Shown here piece by piece: positions 1-6,854 of a stretch of 15,643 nucleotides of DNA (the first letter of the stretch is position 1; each line of letters begins with the position of its first letter). The position numbers were made by a program, and so were the translations under genes. The stretch lies in assembly GCA_026770615.1 (NCBI GenBank), contig MU631556.1, positions 190,942 to 206,584 of the forward strand. The letters run 5' to 3'. The stretch is from Pavlovales sp. CCMP2436. Its lineage: Eukaryota; Haptophyta; Pavlovophyceae; Pavlovales. The notes beneath the pieces are model-generated. The model made no database searches and had not been told where the DNA came from. It saw only the letters and a program-made list of their open reading frames with translations.

Positions 1-117
1 ACAGCCGCAAGCACCAAGGCGCGCGTGGCGCTCAACGGCCGCCAGTTCGACGGCAACGTCGTCAAGGCGACCTTCGTGACCGCGCAGGCCTACGAGGCCG
101 TCCCCGCCAACGAGTAG
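1..117 (+). CDS. C-terminal end of a U2AF-homology-motif (UHM) splicing factor, PUF60/SPF45-like; 5' end outside window
   Basis: Frame 1 is open from the window edge to a TAG at 115-117 and gives 38 residues. They contain ALNGRQF at residues 10-16, then GNVVKATFV, then a Tyr in a short tail. This matches the last strands of UHM domains, the RRM variants at the C-terminus of PUF60, SPF45/RBM17 and U2AF65. The Arg-X-Phe signature of UHMs is present as RQF (residues 14-16). In these families the domain binds tryptophan-containing ligand motifs of SF1 and SF3b1 during 3' splice-site recognition in the nucleus. The tail length after the last strand fits the natural C-terminus of PUF60-type proteins, so the TAG is probably a genuine stop. 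Codons are strongly GC-ending. The exact family member cannot be decided from 38 residues; a plain RRM is the alternative. Confidence 0.72.
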   Translation, partial: TAASTKARVALNGRQFDGNVVKATFVTAQAYEAVPANE

Positions 118-504
118 AACGCCCGCAGAAAATACTCTTTCAACAACAGGCAGGAACATCACCAGGCGGGGACTCTGCACGCTCGTCGGAGTACTGGCTT
201 CGCTTTGCTATCAACAACAGGCAGGGATACTGCACATTCGTCGAGGACTGGCTTCGTCTTTTGCTTCACTACGTGGCGCTGGCTTCGCTTTGCTTCGCCC
301 TACCTCCTGCACGCATGGAAAAATAAAAATGGTGTTACAAGGTTACGACAGGGTTCGATGGACGACGTCCGTTGAGATGCTGGATGCGATGCACTGATCT
401 TTGAAAACAATGTGATTTAACATTATTACACAGTGGCGTCCGCACGCATGGAAATGAATGTGTCAACGAATGAAACATGAGAGTAAACTTAACTTTCACA
501 ATAA
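118..504. other. 3' flank of the splicing-factor gene, no gene seen
   Basis: A ~71-bp direct duplication starts at the stop-proximal end: TCAACAACAGGCAGG occurs at 140-154 and again at 211-225, each followed by a similar CTGCAC...TCGTCG...CTGGCTTCG stretch. From about 370 the sequence becomes AT-rich. No reading frame or RNA gene is recognisable. Confidence 0.6.
322..327 (+). promoter_or_regulatory. Candidate polyadenylation signal AATAAA
   Basis: A perfect AATAAA lies about 205 nt past the stop of the UHM gene, at the edge between GC-rich and AT-rich DNA. This placement suits a 3' UTR end. Whether this lineage uses AATAAA is unknown, and AT-rich sequence nearby makes chance plausible. Confidence 0.35.
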
Positions 505-943
505 GCAAATTATGTGATCAATACATAATACGTAATAGGCGCGTGCACACATATTATATGAATACACATAGTATGTTAATATGTAATCAATAAGTTACAT
601 ACTACATAAAAGGCGCGTCCACAACTATTATATAGATAACAAATATTTGTGTAATTCTGTAATCAATAAGTTACATAATACATAGAAGGCGCGTGCACAA
701 CTATTATAAAGATAACAAATATTGTGTAACTCTGTAATCAATAAGTTGCATAATACATAATAGGCGCGCGCACAAATATTATATAGATAAAAAATATAAT
801 GTAATTATGTAATCAATAAGTTGCATAATACACAATACGCGCGTGCACAAATGTTTTATAGATAACAAATATTATGTAATCAATACATAATAATACACAA
901 TAGGCGGGTGCACAAATACTACGTAAGATATAACAAGTATTTT
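505..943. repeat. AT-rich tandem satellite, about six ~75-bp units with a GGCGCGTGCACA core
   Basis: Unit boundaries marked by TAATCAATAAGTT or TAATCAATAC fall at 584, 660, 735, 810 and 877, giving periods of 76, 75, 75 and 67 bp. A diverged unit lies before 584, and degenerate traces run to about 1020, where GGCGCG appears once more. Each unit is almost pure A/T except for one GC-rich core near GGCGCGTGCACAA, which includes the palindrome GTGCAC. The core is better conserved than much of the AT sequence around it, which could mark a protein-binding site, but that is inference. No reading frame is present. Confidence 0.9.
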
Positions 944-1100
944 GTTAATAGTTTACAATAAAAATACGCACATAACCAACTATTGTGTAAATAAAACATG
1001 ATATATGAAGTATAGGCGCGAAAAATAGCTGAGATGATATTCTACCTAAGTTGAGTATTATAAAGTAACTTAAATAATGATCAGGGATCGGGTATGTAGT

Positions 1101-1203
1101 ATGTAAATCGCTGCAGGCAATGGGCGACGCAGCGCTCAGACCAGCACGACATTCAGAACAGTCAGACGCCAGCTTAAGTCCCTATCAGAAATGTAGATCG
1201 CTG
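1101..1203 (+). mobile_element. Family-1 retroposed tail (copy 1) with 13-bp target-site duplication
   Basis: The 77-bp insert at 1114-1190 starts CAGGCAATGGGCGACG and ends CAGCTTAAGTCCCTATCAGA. It is flanked by ATGTAAATCGCTG (1101-1113) and ATGTAGATCGCTG (1191-1203), a 13-bp direct repeat with one mismatch. Related copies in this window lie at 4783-4852, 6021-6056, 13116-13151, 13191-13218, 9830-9909 and 13806-13859. The long, variable-length duplications and shared 3' end point to target-primed retroposition. No tRNA-type internal promoter or coding capacity is visible. Confidence 0.75.
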
Positions 1204-1239
1204 GGAGTCCGGGGCCGAGGACGATGAGAAGACTCGAGC

Positions 1240-1270
1240 GAAATAATTATATATATATATATATTATTTC
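1240..1270. repeat. 31-bp palindrome built on a TA run
   Basis: GAAATAAT (1240-1247) and ATTATTTC (1263-1270) are perfect complements around an alternating TA core. The structure could extrude as a cruciform. The likely origin is TA-repeat expansion. Confidence 0.75.
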
Positions 1271-1966
1271 CATGATAGAGTTGTCAAGCTTGAACCGTCG
1301 AAACTCTTGCTGCCGCTTCGTGGACCAGGGGCGGACGTTAATATATAGTGATAATTTAAATATTTACTCACGCTTCAAGCGCCAAGCTTGCGGACTAGCC
1401 ACACCCGAGAGGCCGAGACTGCGACTGAGAGCTGACAGCGGCCCCTGCCCCGCGTGTGGCGCCGTTCACTCGGCCGCCGGCCGCTTGCGGAGAACGAAAA
1501 TTTCAAAACGCAGCATGACGGAATTTTTCTAGTACACCGTTAGTAAGTTTTTTTTTTTTTTTTTGGCAAGCAAGCAAGCAAGACGTGCGATGTTCCGTGC
1601 AGTAGACCCGCCCAGACAAGAGCGAAGAAGGACTGGGCATTCCAAGAGTCTGTGCATACGCCGCACACGCTTGCCTCCGTGGCGCCGAAGTTAGTTATGC
1701 GGCCAGGCTTTAACGGCGGTAATCAAAAAAATTGCTTTAGAGTATTAGGTGCCGACCTGAAACTGCCATATATGTACTGGTATCGGACGAGAAGGGAAGG
1801 TATGGGAAGTACTGTACATAAGTAAGCACAGGGTGTTTTCGCGCCACTACAGACCCTCCCTGCCGTGGTATTTCCCGCCACACGCGCTCTCGCCTCGCGA
1901 GCGGTCCGTTCGCCCCCGCGGTCAAGCTTTGCTCGCGCCCAAAGCGCGTCATTTTGTAACCCCCCA
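1271..1966. other. No gene recognised; simple repeats only
   Basis: There is a run of 17 T at 1548-1564, followed at once by four GCAA repeats (1566-1581). The rest is mixed-composition DNA with short open frames on both strands that show no family features or repeated support. Confidence 0.55.
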
Positions 1967-1969
1967 CCA

Positions 1970-2180
1970 CCCCCCCCCCCCCCCCCCCCTTGTCCTTCTG
2001 TAGGGGGGGGGGGTCGTTCAACGTGATTTTTAAAAATAAATCGTAGAGGGGGTACGTTCAACGTTAATCGAAGAAAAAATAACGAAGGGGGGGTCGTTCC
2101 GGCCTCTTTTTCATAATGGAGCGAAGGGGGGTTTCGTTCCGGCCTCTGATCGCAAAGGAGCAAGGGGGGGGGGATGGGGT
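1970..2180. repeat. Poly-C tract and array of ~40-bp units headed by G-tracts
   Basis: A run of 20 C (1970-1989) is followed by five G-tracts at 2003-2013, 2048-2052, 2087-2093, 2126-2131 and 2164-2173, spaced 45, 39, 39 and 38 bp. Four of the tracts are followed by a form of (T)CGTTC, then AACG in the first two and CGGCCTCT in the next two. The array is therefore a diverged tandem repeat, not random G-runs. The C20 block can pair with the G-tracts, and the G-tracts could form quadruplexes. Run lengths in such DNA are prone to sequencing error. Confidence 0.75.
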
Positions 2181-2206
2181 CGCTCCGCCCGATCGGCACA
2201 GATCTG

Positions 2207-2272
2207 TGCTCGGCGCTCTGCGCTCTGCGCTCGGCGCTCGGCGGTCGACAGGCGCTTGGCGCTTGGCGCTCT
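2207..2272. repeat. 7-bp minisatellite, GCGCTCG/GCGCTCT/GCGCTTG
   Basis: Imperfect heptamers of the type GCGCTCT, GCGCTCG and GCGCTTG recur between the G-tract array and the family-3 repeat. They account for the long overlapping open frames on both strands here, which are therefore not taken as genes. Confidence 0.7.
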
Positions 2273-2274
2273 GT

Positions 2275-2545
2275 GCCTCTCGTGTGCCTGCCTCTGGGGT
2301 CGACGACATGCTAAAGGTAAATAACATTTCCAATTCTCAGCGCTCGGAAGCGGAAGAAAGTCACGGTTCCCGAAGGGGCCTCGAGGAGTTAGTTGCGGAT
2401 TCGTGAATGGGGCGCCGCCCCGCCATTCACGAATCCGCACAGAATTCCTTGGGGCCCAGCCCAGAATTACGAAGGATAATCACCAGATTTTGCGCAATTC
2501 CCTCCGGACTGGCCACTAATTCGGATTTCGACCCCATTACTGTCT
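2275..2545 (+). repeat. Family-3 dispersed repeat, copy 1, with central hairpin
   Basis: This segment aligns with 13393-13800. Shared blocks are GTGTGCCT...GGGTCGAC, ATTCTCAGCG then TTCGGAAGCGG or CTCGGAAGCGG, GGGCGCCGCCCC, CCGGACTGG and CCACTAATTC. Copy 2 is interrupted by a family-2 insertion. A strong inverted repeat lies in the middle: TGCGGATTCGTGAATGG (2394-2410) against CCATTCACGAATCCGCA (2423-2439), 17 bp perfect. The loop holds GGCGCCGCCCCG and can pair further on itself. No protein frame is conserved between the copies. What the repeat is (a MITE, a transposon end or an RNA gene) is not known. Confidence 0.8.
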
Positions 2546-2657
2546 TTTGCGGGTGTGTTGAAGGATCATACTAACTAATTAAGTACTGTCTTGCGTGCAG
2601 TGCAACAGCCAGGCTAGGGGTCGGACTATCCTGCGTAAGGGGGGATGAAACGCTAGA

Positions 2658-3032
2658 TCTGATGTATCGGAATGTATCGTGTATTGGATAACATCGGATG
2701 TATAAGGTGACGCGGGCAATAAGAAGCCGTTGTGTTAAGAAGCCGAGCCTTGTTTTTTTGCATTTTTTGTATGTAGTTTAAGCAAATTTAAGCTTTGTTT
2801 GTATGTGAGTTGAGAAGCTCAGCTTCAAGCTCAAAATTCGCCCTTTTTGTTGTCCGCGATCCCCTGTTTCGGATGTATCGGATGCATTGCTATACATGGC
2901 TCTCGAGACTTCGTGCGGGTGTTGTATCGGATGTATCGAGCCTGTTTAAATAAGTTTGATGTTTCATTTGACGTATCAATCGGAAAATATGTATAGCCCA
3001 AAGCGATACACCCAATACACCGATACATCAGA
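2658..3032. mobile_element. Inverted-repeat-bounded segment (MITE-like) rich in TGTATCGG motifs
   Basis: TCTGATGTATCGG at 2658-2670 is exactly complementary to 3020-3032. Just inside, GTGTATTGG on the left pairs with CCAATACAC on the right, offset by about 9 bp. The interior repeats GGATGTATCGG-like words near 2870-2885 and 2920-2935. The ~375-bp length, short terminal inverted repeats and lack of a gene fit a non-autonomous DNA transposon. No clear target-site duplication was found, so an inverted duplication of a short satellite is an alternative. Confidence 0.5.
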
Positions 3033-3299
3033 GAATTTTAAATTGAATTATGGCCATTTTCTGGCCATTTTTGCTTGCCATTTTTTCCAGAATTGCCGAC
3101 GCATTTCACGTGTGGCTGCTACACGACGCCAGACTGAGCTCAATTGGGGAGGTCCGGCCGCTGAACAGCAGCAACGAAACGCGATGCGCCGTGCTTTGTC
3201 ACGTGTGTGTATGGTAAGTTACGAACTAGGACAGTTTTCAGATTCCATGGTTTCATTTCGTTTTCTCATAGTTCCCCGGTGTGTTTTGCGTGGTCTCTC

Positions 3300-3650
3300 C
3301 GGATCCTTCGTTCCCGTGTGTTTTTGCTGGATGCTCAGGGGGGTCCTCTGGGGGGAAGGAGTGGGGGTCCAGCGCGCGTCGACTAGGGTCTAAGAAGACC
3401 TTCTCTGAGCCTGAACTGTCCTGGTTCGTCGTAGATGATCCTGCCAGGATAGTTCTGTGTTTTGCTAGATTCTGAGGGGTCTTGTTGGGTCTTTTTGGGT
3501 CTCCGTAACCGCGTAAAGTCAAAACTGGCCTGGTTTGTCGTGGGAGATCCTGCGGGGATAGCTTTGCGTGTTTTGCTGGATTCCGAGGGGGCCTTTTTGG
3601 GGACTTTTTGGGTCTCCGTAGCCGCTCATAGGTCAAACTGTCCTGGTTCG
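3300..3650 (+). repeat. ~110-bp tandem repeat, about three units
   Basis: Units can be anchored on AACTG(T/G)CCTGGTT at 3414, 3523 and 3636, giving periods of 109 and 113 bp. Each contains GATCCTGC, GTTTTGCT, GATTC and CTTTTTGGGTCTCCGTA. A further diverged half-unit, with TTTTTGCTGGATGCTCAGG, lies upstream near 3317. On the minus strand the array stays open from 3636 to 3253 and would encode a Pro/Lys/Arg-rich chain. That follows from repeat composition and has no other support. The whole stretch 3033-3771 contains no gene I can recognise. Confidence 0.8.
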
Positions 3651-3771
3651 GGGAGCGGGCGTGCGTCTGCTGGGACCTGAGTGGTGCCGGGTGGAGTCAA
3701 GCTGCCCTCGCGGGAAATGCCGCACGTGGTCAGGTGCGTCGGCGCGCATCCACAAATGTATGTACAGTATA

Positions 3772-3834
3772 TTATATTAGCAGCTCAGCATGGTTCAACA
3801 GGTGTTGTTCAGTTACTGGCTTGGTCGACGTCAG
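3772..3834 (-). mobile_element. Family-2 LINE tail, short copy
   Basis: Read on the minus strand, this matches the 3' part of the element at 5223-5873 (tail near CCATGCTGAGC, then TA-rich DNA). Similarity stops after GACGTCAG at 3834, which would be the 5' truncation point. The 3' side runs into TATTATATT. No convincing target-site duplication was seen, unlike for the other two copies. Confidence 0.65.
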
Positions 3835-3839
3835 TCTGA

Positions 3840-4806
3840 GGTCGAGCGATCGACCCAAATCCTCATGCACCAGCACTTACACCAAAGGGTGTGAGTGTGT
3901 GCGCCCCGGCCGCCGCACCCCGCCTCGGCCGCCGCAGCCCTGCCGTGGCGGCCGCAGGGAGTAGCATCGTCTTCGTAGCCTTGGTAGCCTTGAGCGGCGT
4001 CTACGCGTGCGGCCCGCCGCCGCGCGCAGCAGCGCCCTCCGCAGCGCGCGACGAACATCCACTTGATGACCCGAGCGAGACGGGTGGTCGAGAGGTGCCA
4101 GCGAGTACCTCGAGTGGACAGCATCGCGACGCTAGGAGCGCGCACACTGCGGCTGCCGCAGGGAGCAGCATCGTCGTCGTAGCCTTGGTAGCCTTGAGCA
4201 GCGTCTACGCGTGCGGCCCGCCGCCGCGAGCAGCAGCGCCCTCCGCAGCGCGCGACGCACCATCCACTTGAGGACCCGAGCGAGACGGGTGGTCAAGAGG
4301 TGCCAGCGAGTACCTCGAGTGGACAGCATCGCGCCGCTGCGAGCGCGCACACTGCGGTGGCCGCAGGAAGCAGCATAGTCGTCGTAGCCTTGGTAGCCTT
4401 GAGCGGCGTCTCCGCGTGCGGCCCGCCGCCGCGCGCAGCAGCGCCCACCGCAGCGCGCGACGCACATCCACTTGAGGACCCGAGCGAAACGGGTGGTCGA
4501 GAGGTGCCAGCGAGTACCTTGAGAGGACAGCATCGCGTCGCTGCGAGCGCGCACACTGCGGTGGCCGCAGGAAGTAGCATCGTCGTCGTAGCCTTGGTAG
4601 CCTTGAGCGGCGTCTCCGCGTGCTGCTCGCCAATGCGCGAAACAGCGCCCGTCCCAGCACGTGACAGAAGCAATAGCACGGTGGCGAAGACCAACATCAT
4701 GGTGGCGAGCCAGGCAGCGCTTCCCTCGGGGGGCGCAGTTGCAGCTGCACGCTCGCGCAGCACAGGGAGCAGTATATTACTGATAGCGATTCAAGCTGGC
4801 GTCTGA
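3840..4806 (+). pseudogene. Frameshifted open frame over 204-bp repeats; Ala-rich repeats each with a hydrophobic segment
   Basis: On the plus strand a frame is open from 3840, just after a TGA, to 4271. It resumes one base out of register to a stop at 4804-4806. Each 68-residue repeat contains a hydrophobic stretch SSIVVVALVALSGVYACG, then a Pro/Ala-rich patch and a polar stretch with DPSETGGREVPAST. The break is one extra C near 4260 in unit 2 (GACGCACCATCC against GACGCACATCC in unit 3), so the frame was once continuous over nearly four units. There is no in-frame ATG before unit 4; translation would need an upstream exon or a non-ATG start. The final stop comes from a family-1 insertion. 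The minus strand is also open in places, and changes between units do not clearly favour synonymous sites. I do not recognise the protein and coding status is doubtful. Confidence 0.3.
3951..4620. repeat. 204-bp tandem repeat (minisatellite), three full units and a partial fourth
   Basis: The landmark GCAGGRAGYAGCAT recurs so that its central A falls at 3960, 4164, 4369 and 4573, giving periods of 204, 205 and 204 bp. Units differ by scattered substitutions and by one single-base insertion. Unit 4 loses similarity after about 4622. The period is a multiple of three apart from the insertion, as expected for an array that expanded as coding sequence. Confidence 0.92.
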
Positions 4807-4857
4807 CTGTTCTGAATGTTGTGCTGGTCCGAGCGCTGCGTCGCCCATTGCCTACTG
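4778..4857 (-). mobile_element. Family-1 retroposed tail, copy in inverted orientation, TACTG duplication
   Basis: The insert at 4783-4852 is the reverse complement of the copies at 1114-1190 and 9830-9909 (ATTCAAGCTGGCGTCTGACT through GCGTCGCCCATTGCC). TACTG flanks it at 4778-4782 and 4853-4857. It supplies the stop codon of the 204-bp repeat frame, so it landed in or next to that frame. Confidence 0.75.
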
Positions 4858-5063
4858 CGTGCCTTAGTCGGCTGCGCTGGATTGGGCGCCACCGCGCGTG
4901 CCGATGGATCTCCAGTAGTGTACCCGGGCAAGGACGGATAGAAAGATGATATCTGCTGGTTGCTGTTTGTCGTGTTCCCACGCTGGGCAGTATGTTTAGT
5001 ATATTAATGTAGGGGGGTTCGGGCTGGCGGTACGTTTCAATTTCAAGTCAGGCTGACCTTAGC
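4858..5063. other. No gene seen; weak family-1-like trace
   Basis: The stretch near 4998-5028 (TATTAATGTAGG, then GGTTCGGGCTGGCGG) loosely resembles the 3' end of family 1 as found at 13105-13135, and shares TATATTAATGTAGG with 13160-13173. It may be an old copy. Nothing else is recognisable. Confidence 0.3.
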
Positions 5064-5210
5064 GCTCCGACGCAGGCTCCTACGAGCTACGCCGAAGTGG
5101 AAAGCTGGTAGAAGTGGTGGATGATGAGGAAGCCGAAAACAAAGCGCTGACTTCGCTGCGCCACGCGGGGCCGCCCGACAGTGCACGAGCAAGCGAGTCT
5201 GCATTACGTA
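5064..5210 (+). pseudogene. Coding-like exon relic, unidentified
   Basis: Directly after CCTTAG (a possible splice acceptor) the plus frame reads about 49 codons with an ordinary amino-acid mix. It includes an acidic stretch VEVVDDEEAE followed by NKALTSLRHAGPPDSARAS. The sequence ends where the family-2 LINE inserted at 5212. No homology is recognised. An opposite-strand frame of similar length exists but is serine-rich and less gene-like. This may be the remnant of an exon interrupted by the insertion. Confidence 0.22.
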
Positions 5211-5211
5211 T

Positions 5212-5884
5212 GCTTATATATATATATAGCGGCTCAGCATGGTTCAACAGGTGGTGTTCACTCACTGACTTGGTCGACGTCAGATGTTAGTCCTTGCAGC
5301 AGGGATGCTGGTGGTAGAGGTGAGGTTGGTGGTGAACTCGTAGCAATTGCCACAGGCTCCCCCCCCCCCCCCCCCCACACACACAACGCTCACGTCCATT
5401 TAGGTGCGTGTGCCGTGGCCGCCGCGGCCGCCGCGGCCACCGCGGCCGAGGCGTGCGCCCCGGTCGGCATTATGGCTGCGCCAGTTGTCGTCACGGTACG
5501 CGCCGTCCGCGTGCGCAGGGGCGTCCTCGGGCCCGTTTGCCGAGCGGCCGGTGCGCTGGAACCAAGGTGCACCCCGGGCACCAGCGGCCGCGCGCGCAGT
5601 CTGCGTGTGCAGCGAGCGCGCGCGGGCAAGGATAAGCCTGGCGTGGCCGCGCGCCACGACCACTCCGAGCTCCTTGCGCATGAGCCCGAGAAGCGTGTTG
5701 CGCGCCTGCATCGTCGTCGGCGTGCTGAGCTTGCCAATCCACGTCTCCCCACCCATGTCAGCGAAGTTCTTGAGAAGGTTGTCGAGGCTCTTTAACTGCT
5801 CACCGAAGCCGCCGGTCGCTATGCCGATGACGGGGGGAAAGCCGTTGAGGCGCTGCTCCATCGGTCCCACCTGGCTTATATATA
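5212..5884 (-). mobile_element. 5'-truncated LINE-like insertion (family 2, longest copy) with 11-bp target-site duplication
   Basis: The insert, about 5223-5873 and read on the minus strand, is flanked by GCTTATATATA at 5212-5222 and 5874-5884. On that strand it begins next to the duplication, carries a reading frame (5870-5400), then a C/G homopolymer and CA stretch. It ends with a 3' tail shared with 3772-3834 and 13427-13548, finishing in ...TGAGCCGC(TA)n. Missing 5' sequence, a simple-repeat 3' end and a direct duplication are the marks of target-primed reverse transcription by a non-LTR element. The duplication is TA-rich, so its exact ends are uncertain. Confidence 0.65.
5400..5870 (-). 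pseudogene. C-terminal fragment of a LINE-type polyprotein (probable), 156 codons
   Basis: The frame runs from an ATG at 5870 to a stop at 5400. Residues 1-85 look like folded protein: FPPVIGIATGGFGEQLKSL, then two Leu-rich helical stretches, then RKELGVVVARGHARLILARA. This layout (F-x-P-hhhh-GG-hG, ~45 residues, L-x5-GHA-hIL-x-RAR) resembles the segment after the reverse transcriptase domain at the C-terminus of many animal and algal non-LTR ORFs, which end in a similar LRATxxCLRGSR-type motif. Residues 90-156 are Arg/Gly/Ala-rich and low in complexity. No reverse transcriptase or endonuclease motif is present, as expected for a 5'-truncated copy. The ATG is probably an internal methionine. 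The assignment rests on pattern memory and on context inside a LINE-like insertion. Confidence 0.38.
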
Positions 5885-6239
5885 CATATATACTATATAT
5901 ATAAACTATTCTATATTTATGATAGCTATTTTATATTATCTGATGCGTGTTTGGCATGAAGTTCTCAGACCCAGACCTCTTGAAAACTGCTGAGCAGCTT
6001 TATATATGTATATATTTATAATAGGGATTCAAGCTGGCGTCTGACTGTTCTGAATGCATATATTATAGATAAGTAGGATCATACGGACCACCTGGGGCTA
6101 GTGAACAGTTTTGGAGCAGTCACTGAGACACAGGAGATCTAGTGATCTCCCTGCGTGTTGTTGTTGTATCTGCGCCCCCCGCCCGCCCCTCGTTAAGCGT
6201 CGTGGAGCTGTGAGCGAGGCTTGCGTCCTTTACGGGTCT
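5885..6239. other. No gene seen; AT repeats, one family-1 scrap and a small hairpin
   Basis: TA-rich DNA (5875-6020) is followed by a truncated family-1 copy and then mixed DNA. GGAGATC (6133-6139) and GATCTCC (6144-6150) form a perfect 7-bp stem with loop TAGT. No reading frame of note. Confidence 0.5.
6021..6056 (-). mobile_element. Family-1 retroposed tail, 36-bp truncated copy
   Basis: ATAGGGATTCAAGCTGGCG... through TCTGAATG matches the 3' part of family 1 in minus orientation, truncated at CATTCAGAAC. Both flanks are TA-rich (ATATATTTATA and ATATATTATA), which may be a decayed target duplication. Confidence 0.7.
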
Positions 6240-6665
6240 AAACTGGCAGGAGGTTGTCTAGTTTGATGGTGTCCAAACTGGTTTTCCAAACTGTAAACTG
6301 GTCTCTTTTAATCATGGCTTTTTCTTAAGCATCTTCCAAACTTTAGAAAGCTGGTTTTGACCTAGGGTTTTCTTAACTTCCCAAACTGGTAGTCTGAGGT
6401 TGGCCAGTTTGATTTTGTCCAAACTGGTTCTGTATTTCCAAACTGTAGCAAACTGGTCTCGTTCAATTGTGGCTTTTTACTTAAGCCTCTTCCAAACTGT
6501 AGCCAACTGGTTGGCTTTTGTTTTGACATAGGGTTTTCTCAAAAACCCAAACTGGCAGGAGGTTGGCCAATTTGATTTTGTCCAAACTGGTTCTGTACCT
6601 GCAAACTATAGCAAAATCGTTGCTCTTTTACTTTGATTTTTCGAAACATCGACAAACTGGTTACT
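6240..6665 (+). repeat. Tandem repeat of ~145-165 bp packed with AAACTGG heptamers
   Basis: Units start with AAACTGG(C/T)AG at 6240, 6383 and 6549 (periods 143 and 166); the third is incomplete near 6665. Each unit holds, in order, GGTTGGCCAGTTTGATTTTG-like sequence, CCAAACTGGTTCTG, CCAAACTGTAGCAAACTGG, TGGCTTTTT, CTTCCAAACT and TAGGGTTTTCT. AAACTGG or a one-base variant occurs more than a dozen times, with inverted forms (CCAGTTT) inside. It is not coding in any frame. Confidence 0.88.
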
Positions 6666-6854
6666 TAAGTGATTTGTTCAAGAATAGTTTGTACAGCGCA
6701 CCGTCGCCGTAAAGGTCTAATATGAAGATGATTTGACCTATGTAATGACAGCTCGCCTAGGGACAACAATCTCCTCCCCGGCGCATACGACGGGAAGAGA
6801 GGTGCGGGGCCAAACCGACTACCAAGGGGTGCCCACTTAAAGGTGCCAAAGGCG

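Noticed and set aside
505..943. CRISPR-like array (regular repeats at ~75 bp)
   Set aside because: There are no unique spacers: the whole unit repeats, so it is a satellite in a eukaryotic context.
1723..2440. Overlapping open frames on both strands, including Gly- and Pro-rich proteins
   Set aside because: They translate C/G homopolymers, the G-tract array and a 7-bp minisatellite, so they are composition artefacts.
3253..3636. 127-codon Pro/Lys-rich minus frame
   Set aside because: It lies wholly in the ~110-bp tandem repeat, whose units differ in length by 4 bp, so a maintained frame is unlikely.
3831..4763. Long minus-strand open frames across the 204-bp repeats, one with a membrane-like segment near its start (LATMMLVFATVLLLL)
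   Set aside because: All three minus frames are open in parts because the DNA is GC-rich; none runs through the whole array, and the repeats explain their length. Coding on this strand is not excluded but has less support than the plus frame.
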